Origin: Muribaculaceae bacterium
GTDB taxonomy: Bacteria > Bacteroidota > Bacteroidia > Bacteroidales > Muribaculaceae
DNA length: 17,821 nt
Direction: 5' to 3'
Assembly: GCA_029052265.1 (NCBI GenBank)
Contig: JAIDJJ010000211.1
Span: forward strand, 1 to 17,821
The notes beneath the pieces are model-generated. The model saw only the letters and a program-made list of their open reading frames with translations. It was not told where the DNA came from and searched no databases. Within the stretch, counting starts at the first letter, position 1, and each line of letters begins with the position of its first letter. Shown here piece by piece: positions 1 through 8,071 of this stretch. The position numbers and the translations under genes were made by a program.

Positions 1-1383
1 TATCTCGTTGGCGATCTGCTGACGGGAAATGTCGCATTCTTTTTGTTTAATCTCTTCAGATTCTATCTCTTTCATGCAAATTCTCAAAGTGAGAATGTCT
101 GGGGATACGTGTTCTCATGCAAACTCATCATAGAGCAGGCTGCTGTCCCGTTGATGATGTGTGGGGTATTCTGGCTGTCGGGATATTATAACCTCCCGTT
201 CGGGAAATCAAGGCTGCAGGAGCTTCAGACCACAGCCTGTTCCGTAGGTCTCAATACCGCAATCATATATATGCTTTTCCTGATCAATGACGGTTCTGTG
301 GACCGTTCCATAAATTATGAGCTGATAGCTGTCTTGTTCGGGATTTTGTTTATATGTTGTTATATCGTCAGAATCACGATTACGTCGACAACCTCACGTT
401 ATTTCAGGAAACATCAATGGGAATTCCGGGTTTTGATCATCGGAAGTTCCGCCACCGGCAGACGCGCCGCGAAGCGGTTGCTTGAAGGTCCGTCAAGAGT
501 CAGCTATCATATATTCGGATACGTGAGTATCCCCGGAGAGAGTGACAGCTGTGATGGTGAAGATGTGTATTCATTGGAAAACATTCAGGAACTTTGCGAT
601 AAATTTTCAATAGACCATCTTATCATTGCCCCGCAATCGATGGATGACAGCAAGATATTGAATCTGTTGTATCATCTTTATCCCCTCAATATTTCCATCC
701 GGATCGCTCCCGACACATTTTCGATCCTGACATCCTCAATACGTCTGAACGATATATATGGAGAGCCGTTTGTAGAGATAGCGTCTCCGGCTATCTCAGA
801 GGCATCTAAAAACATAAAACGCACGTTTGACGTAGTGGTATCGGTATTGGCGCTTACAGTTTTTTCCCCGTTATATCTTGTCATAGCCATTATGGTGAAG
901 ATGAGTTCGCCGGGAAGAATCATTTTCTCACAAGAGCGTATAGGGAGAAAACAGCGTCCTTTCCGCATATACAAGTTCAGGAGCATGACAGAAGATGCGG
1001 AAAAATACGGTCCACAACTGTCGTCAGACAAAGATACAAGGATAACGAATGTTGGAAAGACACTCCGGAAATACAGGCTTGATGAACTTCCCCAGTTCTG
1101 GAACGTGCTGATCGGTGACATGTCGATTGTGGGTCCGCGTCCTGAACGTCGGCATTATATCGAAATGATCATGCGTCAGGCTCCGTATTATGCATTGGTA
1201 TGTCAGGTCAGACCCGGCATAACTTCATGGGGAATGGTGAAATATGGTTATGCATCCAACGTTACACAAATGGTGGAACGCACCCGTTATGATCTTATTT
1301 ATCTTTCCAACATGTCATTGTCGCTCGACCTTAAGATTCTTATCTATACAGTCAGGACAGTGGTTTGCGGACGGGGAATCTAA
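1..1383 (+). CDS. Polyprenyl-phosphate sugar-1-phosphate transferase (exopolysaccharide priming enzyme), 5' partial
   Basis: The enzyme transfers a sugar-1-phosphate from a nucleotide sugar to undecaprenyl phosphate at the inner membrane, the first step of exopolysaccharide or O-antigen repeat-unit synthesis. The frame is open from base 1, so the gene begins before the window; a TTG at 43 is only an internal codon. The visible part starts with hydrophobic membrane segments (to about nt 390), followed by a nucleotide-binding-like domain (RVLIIGSSATG, near nt 427-460) and, from about nt 815, the bacterial sugar transferase domain: KRTFDVVVS with a membrane-inserting hydrophobic stretch, then FRIYKFRSM, RKYRLDELPQFWNVL, GDMSIVGPRPE and RPGITSWG. 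These are the hallmark motifs of the WcaJ/WbaP/EpsL group. The sugar cannot be read from sequence. The following ClC gene starts 14 nt after the stop, so co-transcription is likely. Family assignment is secure; specific substrate and symbol are not. Confidence 0.92.
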   Translation, partial: YLVGDLLTGNVAFFLFNLFRFYLFHANSQSENVWGYVFSCKLIIEQAAVPLMMCGVFWLSGYYNLPFGKSRLQELQTTACSVGLNTAIIYMLFLINDGSVDRSINYELIAVLFGILFICCYIVRITITSTTSRYFRKHQWEFRVLIIGSSATGRRAAKRLLEGPSRVSYHIFGYVSIPGESDSCDGEDVYSLENIQELCDKFSIDHLIIAPQSMDDSKILNLLYHLYPLNISIRIAPDTFSILTSSIRLNDIYGEPFVEIASPAISEASKNIKRTFDVVVSVLALTVFSPLYLVIAIMVKMSSPGRIIFSQERIGRKQRPFRIYKFRSMTEDAEKYGPQLSSDKDTRITNVGKTLRKYRLDELPQFWNVLIGDMSIVGPRPERRHYIEMIMRQAPYYALVCQVRPGITSWGMVKYGYASNVTQMVERTRYDLIYLSNMSLSLDLKILIYTVRTVVCGRGI

Positions 1384-1397
1384 TAATAATAAAACAA

Positions 1398-2828
1398 ATG
1401 GCATATACAGAACGACATAACAGATTTACAGATTGGTGGCTCGGGGTTGTCAGCTGGCGCGAGCGCCATATAAAGGAAAGAAACTTTGTTCTATTCCTTG
1501 CCCTCATAGTGGGAGTGGTCTGCGGTTTTGCAGCGCAGTTGCTAAAATATCTGATCCATCAGATATCAGCGTTGCTTACATCGCATCTCAGCGCCACCAC
1601 AGCCAATTTTCTTTATCTGATATATCCTGTGGCGGGTATATTGATAGTGGTGCTGTTTCTTCAATATGTAGTCAAAGACAACATATCTCATGGAGTGACA
1701 AAAGTGTTGTATGCGATCTCCCGCAATAAATCGCGCCTAAAGAAAAAAAACATGTATGCCTCGCTTGTTGCGTCTTCAGTGACTATAGGGTTCGGCGGTT
1801 CGGTGGGAGCCGAGGGCCCGATAGTGTTCACGGGAGCCGCCATAGGGTCGAATGTGGGTCAGGCATTCCGTCTTTCGCCAAGAATATTGATGGTTCTTGT
1901 CGGGTGTGGGGCGGCAGCCGGCATCGCGGGAATCTTCCGAGCCCCGATAGCCGGAATGCTTTTCACCCTCGAAGTGCTGATGATAGACCTTACGGGAGCC
2001 ACGGTAATGCCGTTGCTGATCTCTTCTATCACCGGTGCCACCGTGGCATATGTCCTGGAGGGATACAGCTCTGAGTTTTTCTTCTCGCAGAGCGAACCGT
2101 TTTCAGTAAGCAAGATTCCATATACACTGTTGTTGGGAGTGTTTTGCGGATTTGTTTCCCTCTATTTCACCCGCATGATGTTTATGATGGAGACAATGTT
2201 TTCCAAGTTGAAAAACAGGGCGTTGAAGATAACGATAGGTGGTGTGATCCTTGCCGGTCTCATATTTGTGCTGCCCCCTCTCTACGGTGAAGGATATGAT
2301 GCTATCAATTATCTTCTTGACGGCGATTATTCCAAAATTGTAGACGGGACATTCTTTTATGTTGACCGCGACAATATATGGTTTATTGCATGTTTCATCG
2401 GGGCGATCATCTTTACAAAGGTCTTTGCCACAAGCGCCACCAATGGAGCAGGGGGAGTGGGAGGCACGTTTGCCCCTTCTTTGTTTGTCGGGGCGATGTG
2501 CGGATTCCTGTTCGCGTTTGTTCTTAATAATATGTTTGACGGGGGAGTCGGGATTTCCAATAAAAACTTTACGTTGCTCGGCATGGCAGGGTTGATGAGC
2601 GGAGTCATGCATGCCCCTTTGATGGCGATCTTCCTTACCGCCGAGATGACTGGAGGATACAATCTTTTTCTTCCATTGCTTATAGTGTCTACACTTTCCT
2701 TCATGACAATCCGTATATTCGAGCCATACAGTATCTATACGATGCGTCTTGCCAAGCAGGGAGATCTGCTCACCCATGAGAAAGACAAATCAGTGCTGAC
2801 GTTGCTCAAGATAGACAATGTAATATAA
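1398..2828 (+). CDS. ClC-family chloride channel/transporter, ending at an in-frame TAA before its CBS domains
   Basis: This is an integral membrane protein moving chloride (or another anion). I chose the ATG at 1398 (MAYTERHNRF); an in-frame TTG at 1365 lies inside the preceding gene. The 476-residue product carries the ClC core: GSVGAEGP at residues 134-141 with gating Glu139, IFRAPIAGMLFTLEV at about 179-193, GGTFAP in the third conserved stretch, and a late MSGVMHAPLMAIFLTAEMTGG helix. The usual GSGIP selectivity motif appears as ISHGV. Val193 occupies the place of the E. coli ClcA proton glutamate (E203), as in channel-type ClCs. The reading frame stops at TAA 2826-2828, yet the next 124 codons in the same frame encode the CBS pair normally fused to this family. 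The truncated core could still work, since some bacterial ClCs, such as E. coli ClcA, lack CBS domains. Family call is strong; whether this is a channel or an exchanger is inference. Confidence 0.9.
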   Translation: MAYTERHNRFTDWWLGVVSWRERHIKERNFVLFLALIVGVVCGFAAQLLKYLIHQISALLTSHLSATTANFLYLIYPVAGILIVVLFLQYVVKDNISHGVTKVLYAISRNKSRLKKKNMYASLVASSVTIGFGGSVGAEGPIVFTGAAIGSNVGQAFRLSPRILMVLVGCGAAAGIAGIFRAPIAGMLFTLEVLMIDLTGATVMPLLISSITGATVAYVLEGYSSEFFFSQSEPFSVSKIPYTLLLGVFCGFVSLYFTRMMFMMETMFSKLKNRALKITIGGVILAGLIFVLPPLYGEGYDAINYLLDGDYSKIVDGTFFYVDRDNIWFIACFIGAIIFTKVFATSATNGAGGVGGTFAPSLFVGAMCGFLFAFVLNNMFDGGVGISNKNFTLLGMAGLMSGVMHAPLMAIFLTAEMTGGYNLFLPLLIVSTLSFMTIRIFEPYSIYTMRLAKQGDLLTHEKDKSVLTLLKIDNVI

Positions 2829-3200
2829 ATATATTTCAAGGTCGTTCATCCGGATATGAACCTGAACGAGGTGGTTGATATCATAGCCACTTCTAACCGC
2901 AACCTTTTTCCTGTGACTGATGCTGATGGAATGCTGGTTGGGGTGGTGCTGCTTGATGATATCCGCAACATCATGTTCCGTCCGGATCTTTACAAGAAAA
3001 TGCATGTGACCAGATTTATGTCAATGCCCCCCGCCCGCATCGAGATCAGTCAGCCGATGGAGGAAGTGATGCGCATATTCGACAAGACAAATGCCTGGAA
3101 TCTTCCTGTGGTGGATAATGGTAAATATATAGGTTTTGTTTCTAAATCCAAGATATTCAATTCATACAGGAGGGTTCTCCGTCATTATTGCGACGACTGA
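2829..3200 (+). pseudogene. CBS-domain pair cut off from the ClC protein by a nonsense codon
   Basis: Directly after TAA 2826-2828 the same frame stays open to TGA at 3198-3200. It begins IYFKVVHPDMNLNEVVDII, which looks like the ordinary linker and first strand of CBS domain 1, then NLFPVTDADGMLVGVVLLDDI, and CBS 2 with ARIEISQPMEEVMRIF and AWNLPVVDNGKYIGFVSKSKI. CBS pairs bind adenine nucleotides and regulate ClC proteins. An ATG at 2856, 27 nt after the stop, could allow reinitiation, but such a protein would lack the first strand of CBS 1 and has no evident ribosome binding site. Frame preservation and clean domain sequence imply a recent single-base change (for example GAA, CAA or AAA to TAA), a sequencing error, or stop-codon readthrough. 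I call it a pseudogene fragment with moderate confidence; a separately translated CBS protein is the alternative. Confidence 0.7.
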
Positions 3201-3310
3201 TTCTCCGTGACAGGATTTGTGAATATCCCGTCGGTTATATAAAATCGCAAGAAAGAGTGCTTCCCAGAGAGTAAGATGGAAGAGCGCCATATCAAGGGAT
3301 GACATGTGTG

Positions 3311-3332
3311 GGACAAAGAATATTCTTTGTCC
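3311..3332. repeat. Perfect 22-bp palindrome upstream of fmt
   Basis: The half-site GGACAAAGAAT is followed directly by its exact reverse complement, giving 11+11 bp with no spacer. It ends 32 nt before the fmt start and lies in the 164-nt gap after the CBS fragment. No T-run follows on either side, so it is not a standard intrinsic terminator. It could be an operator for a dimeric regulator or an RNA hairpin with an AT-rich loop. It contains TATTCTTTG, which resembles the Bacteroidota -7 box but with one extra base of spacing. Function unknown. Confidence 0.65.
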
Positions 3333-3364
3333 GATCCATTAAGTTCCGTCAAAAAAGAGAGGAT

Positions 3365-4324
3365 ATGAATGAAAAGAAATTGAAAATAGTATTTTTCGGC
3401 ACTCCGGAATTTGCCGTGGCAAGCCTTGACCGCCTTGTAAAAGACGGTCAGGATATCGCAGCCGTAGTCACAATGCCTGACAAGATAGCCGGTCGCGGTC
3501 ATAAACTTATCCAAAGTGATGTGAAACGCTATGCCTTGTCCAAGGGCTTGAGAGTATTGCAACCGGAGAAACTTAAATCACCGGAGTTTGTCGAGGAGTT
3601 GCGGGCGATAGGTGCTGATTTATTTATTGTGATAGCGTTCAGGATGCTTCCTGAAATTGTATGGGCGATGCCTAAGGAAGGGACATTCAACCTTCATGCG
3701 TCGCTACTGCCTAAATACCGTGGCGCCGCTCCGATCAACTGGGCGGTGATCAACGGGGAGACAACTACCGGAGTCACGACGTTCTTTCTCAAGCATGAGA
3801 TAGATACGGGTGATATCATAGGGCAGCAAAGCATTGACATCCTGCCTACAGACAATGTGGGTGATGTGCATGACAAACTGATGGAGCTTGGTGCCGGGAT
3901 GGTATCGCAGACAGTAAAGGAGATAGCCTCCGGATCTGTGGCTGCTTTGCCTCAGCCGGAAGGGGAATTTATCCCTGCACCGAAGATATTTAAAGACACA
4001 TGTCATATTGACTGGAACGCCGGCTCCGAAAGGATACATAATCTGGTAAGGGGGCTTTCACCGTACCCTGCCGCGTGGTCCGGTTTTGAAGATTCGCGGA
4101 ATGAGGGAGAAATCACAGATGTCAAAATATACGCGACAGCTCTTATTGCAAATGACGGGACGGAAGAGGATGCCGCTCCCGGCAATGTGATTATAAGGAA
4201 GAACCGAATGTTTGTAAAAACCTCAGACGGTCTTCTTGAAATATTGTCGTTGCAGCCGGCAGGGAAAAAGCGTATGGATGCCGATGCATTCCTGCGTGGA
4301 TATAAGCCGGTAAGATTTGTATGA
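3365..4324 (+). CDS. fmt: Methionyl-tRNA formyltransferase
   Basis: Fmt formylates the methionine on initiator tRNA, using 10-formyltetrahydrofolate, to give the fMet-tRNA used in translation initiation. I start at ATG 3365 (MNEKKLKIVFFGTPEFAV), which matches the family N-terminus and has a purine-rich AGAGAGGA just upstream; an in-frame ATG at 3299 would add 22 residues running through the palindrome and looks spurious. The product is 319 residues, the usual length. The formyltransferase domain shows FNLHASLLPKYRGAAPI followed by INGETTTGVT and EIDTGDII, which supply the Asn-His-Asp catalytic set. The C-terminal tRNA-binding domain includes LVRGLSPYPAAW. The stop overlaps the menD start by 4 nt (ATGA), indicating translational coupling. 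The position after a ClC gene is common in Bacteroidales as I recall it. High confidence. Confidence 0.97.
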   Translation: MNEKKLKIVFFGTPEFAVASLDRLVKDGQDIAAVVTMPDKIAGRGHKLIQSDVKRYALSKGLRVLQPEKLKSPEFVEELRAIGADLFIVIAFRMLPEIVWAMPKEGTFNLHASLLPKYRGAAPINWAVINGETTTGVTTFFLKHEIDTGDIIGQQSIDILPTDNVGDVHDKLMELGAGMVSQTVKEIASGSVAALPQPEGEFIPAPKIFKDTCHIDWNAGSERIHNLVRGLSPYPAAWSGFEDSRNEGEITDVKIYATALIANDGTEEDAAPGNVIIRKNRMFVKTSDGLLEILSLQPAGKKRMDADAFLRGYKPVRFV

Positions 4325-6060
4325 CGAAAATGATTCTGGACACTGATAAGAATTTTTGCGCTGTCCTTCTTGATGTATTGGAGAAAAGCGGAGTAAAGGA
4401 TGTGGTGTGCTGTCCCGGCTCGCGCAACGCCCCTTTGCTGATAGCGGCTGCCGCAAGGGAAGGGTTGAGAAAACATAACGTGGTTGATGAGCGTTCGGCA
4501 GGGTTCATGGCATTGGGGATGGCTGCCGTAAGCCGTCTTCCCGTGGCATTGATCTGCACTTCGGGTACAGCTTTGCTGAACTTTGCCCCCGCAGTGGCGG
4601 AAGCATTCTATCAGTGTCTGCCGTTGATAGTCATCTCAGCCGACCGTCCGGAACAATGGATTGATCAGGATGATTCACAGACGTTGCGACAGTTTGAGGC
4701 ATTGTCTAATTTTGTAAAGCGTAGTTATGAACTTCCGGCATGGGGAAATGAAGATACAGAACTTTTGTGGTATGCCAACAGGGTATCCAATGATGCTGTC
4801 ATAGAGGCAACCTCTCGCCGGAAAGGTCCGGTGCATATAAACATCAGACTCGGGGAGCCACTTGGTAAAAAGATCCGGAGAGATCACCATGCCCCAAGGA
4901 TGATCGAGATGATTGCATCAGACGGCATCATAAACAAAGAGATTGTAAGGGATCTCGGAAAAAAAGTGGCGTCATCAAGGGTGATGTTCGTAGCCGGTTT
5001 TCTTTCACCAGATTCCAGGCTGCACCGTGCTGCGGGAGAATTTTGCTCGCTCCCCATGGTCGCCGCCATGACCGAGACATTGTCTAACCTTCATTTGCCT
5101 GAGCATGCTTGTAGTGTGGATTCTGTGCTTACAGCCTATTCTGCTGAAGAATTGGATAAAATGTCGCCGGATATAGTAATAACGGTGGGAGGGTCGCTTG
5201 TTTCCAGAAAACTGAAGGAATACTTGCGGCGTAACGCAGGCACGTGCGAGCATTGGGCTCTGGGATGGAGCCACACGACTTCGGATTGTTTCATGTCGCT
5301 GACAAAAAGAATAGAGGCGGATCCGGCACGTTTCATACATCAGTTAGGTGTGGCTGCAAAGCGGTGGATTGCAACCAAACGCGAGTATGAGGACGATAGC
5401 CGGGAGAGGGATGTGTGCTTCCGGGAGATGTGGCGTAAGGCAAAGAGTGAGGCATATGTCGTGAAACGGAGATTTGTTACAGAAGTTTCATGGAGTGAAT
5501 TGAAGGCGTTTGATGTAATCAATGAAATGTTGCCACCGGATGCAAATCTATTCCTGTCCAACGGCACTACAGTGCGGTATGCACAGATTCTTAGTGACCG
5601 CCTTCCGCATGCGTCTTACTGCAACAGGGGAGTTTCAGGCATAGATGGAAGCTGTTCGGCTGCCATCGGTGGAGCCAAGATATATAGCGGTATGACAGTG
5701 ATGGTGACTGGAGACATGTCGATGGCTTATGATGTAAATTCACTCTCTCTGCCGGAAATACCTGACAGGATGAAGATTATAGTCATAGATAACTCCGGGG
5801 GCGGGATTTTCCGCTTCATACAGTCCACATCTTCTCTCGCGGAGCGTGAACGTTATTTCTGTTGCGCCCCCCGTCTTCCGCTTTCTCATCTTGCCGAGGG
5901 TTATGGATGGGGATATTCCGAAGCAAGCGATGAGGCAGGGCTGCGACGCTGCCTCAAGAACCTTTTCAATTCTTCAGGAAAAGAGATATTGAGAGTGGTG
6001 TGTGACGGGGAACATAGCGCGCATGTATTGAAAGAATATATGGAATTGAAAGTAAAGTAA
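4321..6060 (+). CDS. menD: SEPHCHC synthase, thiamine-diphosphate dependent (menaquinone synthesis)
   Basis: MenD condenses isochorismate with 2-oxoglutarate, with loss of CO2, to give 2-succinyl-5-enolpyruvyl-6-hydroxy-3-cyclohexene-1-carboxylate, the first committed step of classical menaquinone synthesis. The 579-residue protein has the three-part ThDP enzyme layout. N-terminal part: CPGSRNAPL at 31-39, the ThDP-activating glutamate in DERSAGFMALGMA (Glu57), TSGTA at 80-84, SADRP at 106-110 and SQTLRQ at 119-124. C-terminal part: NGTTVRYAQ, NRGVSGIDGS, and the diphosphate/Mg motif GDMSMAYD (464-471) followed by IDNSGGGIF. The start ATG overlaps the fmt stop (ATGA), and menB follows after 33 nt. 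No menF (isochorismate synthase) precedes it, so isochorismate must come from a gene elsewhere. High confidence. Confidence 0.97.
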   Translation: MTKMILDTDKNFCAVLLDVLEKSGVKDVVCCPGSRNAPLLIAAAAREGLRKHNVVDERSAGFMALGMAAVSRLPVALICTSGTALLNFAPAVAEAFYQCLPLIVISADRPEQWIDQDDSQTLRQFEALSNFVKRSYELPAWGNEDTELLWYANRVSNDAVIEATSRRKGPVHINIRLGEPLGKKIRRDHHAPRMIEMIASDGIINKEIVRDLGKKVASSRVMFVAGFLSPDSRLHRAAGEFCSLPMVAAMTETLSNLHLPEHACSVDSVLTAYSAEELDKMSPDIVITVGGSLVSRKLKEYLRRNAGTCEHWALGWSHTTSDCFMSLTKRIEADPARFIHQLGVAAKRWIATKREYEDDSRERDVCFREMWRKAKSEAYVVKRRFVTEVSWSELKAFDVINEMLPPDANLFLSNGTTVRYAQILSDRLPHASYCNRGVSGIDGSCSAAIGGAKIYSGMTVMVTGDMSMAYDVNSLSLPEIPDRMKIIVIDNSGGGIFRFIQSTSSLAERERYFCCAPRLPLSHLAEGYGWGYSEASDEAGLRRCLKNLFNSSGKEILRVVCDGEHSAHVLKEYMELKVK

Positions 6061-6093
6061 CAGTTGACAAAGAATAAATCAAATATATCAGTC

Positions 6094-6909
6094 ATGTATA
6101 ATTGGAAACCGATTAAACAATACACGGATATCCTTTTTGAAGAATTTGAGGGTATCGCCAAAATAACAATCAACCGTCCGGAAGTCTATAACGCTTTCCG
6201 GCCCCAGACAAACCGGGAGATGCTTGATGCGATGTCAATCTGTCGCGAGCGTCAGGACATAAGAGTGGTGGTGCTGACCGGAGCGGGAGACAAGGCTTTC
6301 TGTAGCGGAGGCGACCAAAATGCAAAGGGGAGAGGTGGATATGTGGACTCAGACGGGGTGCCCAGGCTGAATGTGCTTGAACTCCATCATGCGATACGCT
6401 CGCTGCCAAAACCTGTCATAGCTATGGTAAACGGTTATTCGATAGGGGGAGGAAACGTGCTCAATGTGGTATGCGATCTTTCGATCGCGTCAGACAATGC
6501 ACGTTTCGGACAGACAGGTCCGAAAGTCGGCAGTTTTGACGCAGGTTTCGGATCATCATATCTCGCACGTTGCGTAGGTCAGAAAAAAGCGCGTGAAATA
6601 TGGTTCCTTTGCAGACAGTATACCGCAGAGGAGGCTCTTGAGATGGGGATGGTAAACAAGGTTGTGCCTTTTGACCGTCTTGAAGACGAGGTGGTCGACT
6701 GGTGTCGCACTATCATGAAACGCAGTCCCCTTGCAATACGTATGATCAAGCGCGGACTTAACGCAGAACTTGACGGTCAGGCAGGACTGATGGAGTTTGC
6801 AGGGGATGCCACCCTTATGTATTATCTTATGGATGAAGCCCAGGAGGGTAAAAATGCATTCCTTGAGAAGCGCGATCCGAATTTCGAACAGTTTCCTAAA
6901 TTCCCCTGA
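6094..6909 (+). CDS. menB: 1,4-dihydroxy-2-naphthoyl-CoA synthase
   Basis: MenB, a crotonase-fold enzyme, closes the second ring: o-succinylbenzoyl-CoA becomes 1,4-dihydroxy-2-naphthoyl-CoA. I start at ATG 6094 (MYNWKPIKQYTDILFEEFEG), giving 271 residues, the normal length; an in-frame TTG at 6064 would add ten untypical residues. Motifs: CSGGDQ (70-75), oxyanion-hole region SIGGGN (116-121), FGQTGPKVGSFDAG (138-151) and ELDGQAG near 225-231, ending in the family-typical QFPKFP. The Gly in QTGPKVGSFD, where the mycobacterial enzyme has Asp, marks the bicarbonate-dependent type I MenB. The GGGHVLH seen in other MenB enzymes reads GGGNVLN here (Asn121, Asn124). The gene sits 33 nt after menD and 2 nt before menC, in one apparent operon. 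High confidence. Confidence 0.97.
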   Translation: MYNWKPIKQYTDILFEEFEGIAKITINRPEVYNAFRPQTNREMLDAMSICRERQDIRVVVLTGAGDKAFCSGGDQNAKGRGGYVDSDGVPRLNVLELHHAIRSLPKPVIAMVNGYSIGGGNVLNVVCDLSIASDNARFGQTGPKVGSFDAGFGSSYLARCVGQKKAREIWFLCRQYTAEEALEMGMVNKVVPFDRLEDEVVDWCRTIMKRSPLAIRMIKRGLNAELDGQAGLMEFAGDATLMYYLMDEAQEGKNAFLEKRDPNFEQFPKFP

Positions 6910-6911
6910 AT

Positions 6912-7970
6912 ATGCGGCTTGCATTCGCACCTTATCTGTTGCACTTTAAAGAACCCGGAGGCACGTCCCGCGGTGTAATGACAGAAAAACCGACTTTCCT
7001 CATCAAAATTTTTGATGAGGAAAGTCCGCAGCATTTCGGAATAGGTGAGGCTGCGGTGTTTCCGGGGCTTTCGCCCGAGGCAGACGGCAATTATGTCTGG
7101 AAACTTACCGAACTTCTTGCCAATGTCGCAATAGGGAAGCCGACAGACCTTTCACATCATTCCTCGATTCAGTTCGGATTCGAACAGGCTTTGCTTGATT
7201 ATTCCAACGGATGCCGCGGTATATATTACCCGTCTTCTTTTACTGCAGGGCAGAAAGAGATCGAAATAAACGGCTTGGTCTGGATGGGGGATCTTGACAG
7301 GATGATCGAGAGAATAGATTCTAAGATAGAGGATGGGTTCAAGTGCGTCAAATTGAAAATCGGGGCTCTCGACTGGAGACAGGAAGTGGAGATGATCGAG
7401 TATGTCAGGAAGCGTTTTGATTCGGAATCCTTAATGATAAGGGTTGATGCCAACGGCGGTTTTTCTATGGATAATGCATTGCCGAGGCTCAAACGTCTTG
7501 CCGATCTCGGGATACATTCCATTGAACAGCCGATAAAGGCAGGCAACCCTGAAATGATGTCGTTCCTGTGTAAGGTTTCGCCACTTCCGATCGCGCTTGA
7601 TGAGGAGCTGATAGGGAAATCCGCCACAGAGGAACGGAAGGCTGTCCTTGATGATATCCGCCCTGCATATGTGATATTGAAACCGGCTTTGTGCGGTGGT
7701 TTTTCCGGAGGAGAGGAGTGGATTTCTCTCGCGGAGGAAAGAGGCATCGGATGGTGGGTGACGTCAGCGCTTGAATCTAATGTAGGTCTTAACGCGATTG
7801 CGCAGTGGACATCATATATAGGTGCTTCCGGACCCCAGGGATTGGGTACGGGAGGAGTCTTTTCCGATAATTTCATTACCCCCGTATGTCTTGATTCGGA
7901 TAGCCTAAGATATGATCCGGACATACAATTCGATTATTCCCAGTTTGAGAATCTTAAATGGCATATGTGA
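6912..7970 (+). CDS. menC: o-Succinylbenzoate synthase
   Basis: MenC is an enolase-superfamily dehydratase that makes o-succinylbenzoate from SHCHC. The 352-residue product begins MRLAFAPYLLHFKEPGGTSRG, a typical MenC start. The barrel shows the expected set: KLK lysines 147 and 149, metal ligands Asp179 (RVDANGG), Glu205 (SIEQPI) and Asp230 (ALDEEL), and Lys257 (ILKPAL); SALESNVGLNAIAQW at 285-299 is characteristic of MenC. It starts 2 nt after menB. Its last seven codons and stop lie wholly inside a 26-bp perfect inverted repeat, so the C-terminus ENLKWHM may be shaped by the hairpin. MenE follows after 101 nt. No menH, the usual source of SHCHC, is present here. High confidence. Confidence 0.95.
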   Translation: MRLAFAPYLLHFKEPGGTSRGVMTEKPTFLIKIFDEESPQHFGIGEAAVFPGLSPEADGNYVWKLTELLANVAIGKPTDLSHHSSIQFGFEQALLDYSNGCRGIYYPSSFTAGQKEIEINGLVWMGDLDRMIERIDSKIEDGFKCVKLKIGALDWRQEVEMIEYVRKRFDSESLMIRVDANGGFSMDNALPRLKRLADLGIHSIEQPIKAGNPEMMSFLCKVSPLPIALDEELIGKSATEERKAVLDDIRPAYVILKPALCGGFSGGEEWISLAEERGIGWWVTSALESNVGLNAIAQWTSYIGASGPQGLGTGGVFSDNFITPVCLDSDSLRYDPDIQFDYSQFENLKWHM

Positions 7971-8002
7971 TTTTTTAAATCACATATGCCATTTAAGATT
8001 CT
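7948..8002. repeat. Perfect 26-bp inverted repeat with 3-nt loop, spanning the end of menC
   Basis: The left arm is 7948-7973 and the right arm 7977-8002; every one of the 26 positions pairs, around a TTT loop. The left arm contains the last seven menC codons and its TGA (7968-7970). In mRNA this would form a very stable hairpin. No clear U-tract follows the right arm, so it departs from a standard intrinsic terminator; it could act as a 3'-end stabiliser, a processing site or an attenuator ahead of menE. Confidence 0.85.
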
Positions 8003-8071
8003 GCCGATACAGCCTTTTCCTCATGGCTTTAAAGTCACAATAACTGTTGTATTAATGAAATATTCGAAAAA

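Noticed and set aside
678..1121. 147-codon minus-strand open frame inside the sugar transferase gene
   Set aside because: Antisense shadow of the conserved sugar transferase domain; no family features.
2103..2777. 224-codon open frame on the minus strand inside the ClC gene
   Set aside because: Lies antisense to well-conserved ClC coding sequence; its translation is rich in His, Lys and Cys with no recognisable domain.
3299..3364. Upstream ATG start for fmt
   Set aside because: The 22-residue extension runs through the palindrome and precedes the canonical Fmt N-terminus.
6064..6093. Upstream TTG start for menB
   Set aside because: The added ten residues are not typical of MenB; ATG 6094 gives the expected length and N-terminus.
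7226..7924. 232-codon minus-strand open frame opposite menC
   Set aside because: Shadow of a clearly conserved enzyme; Ser/Pro-rich composition without motifs.
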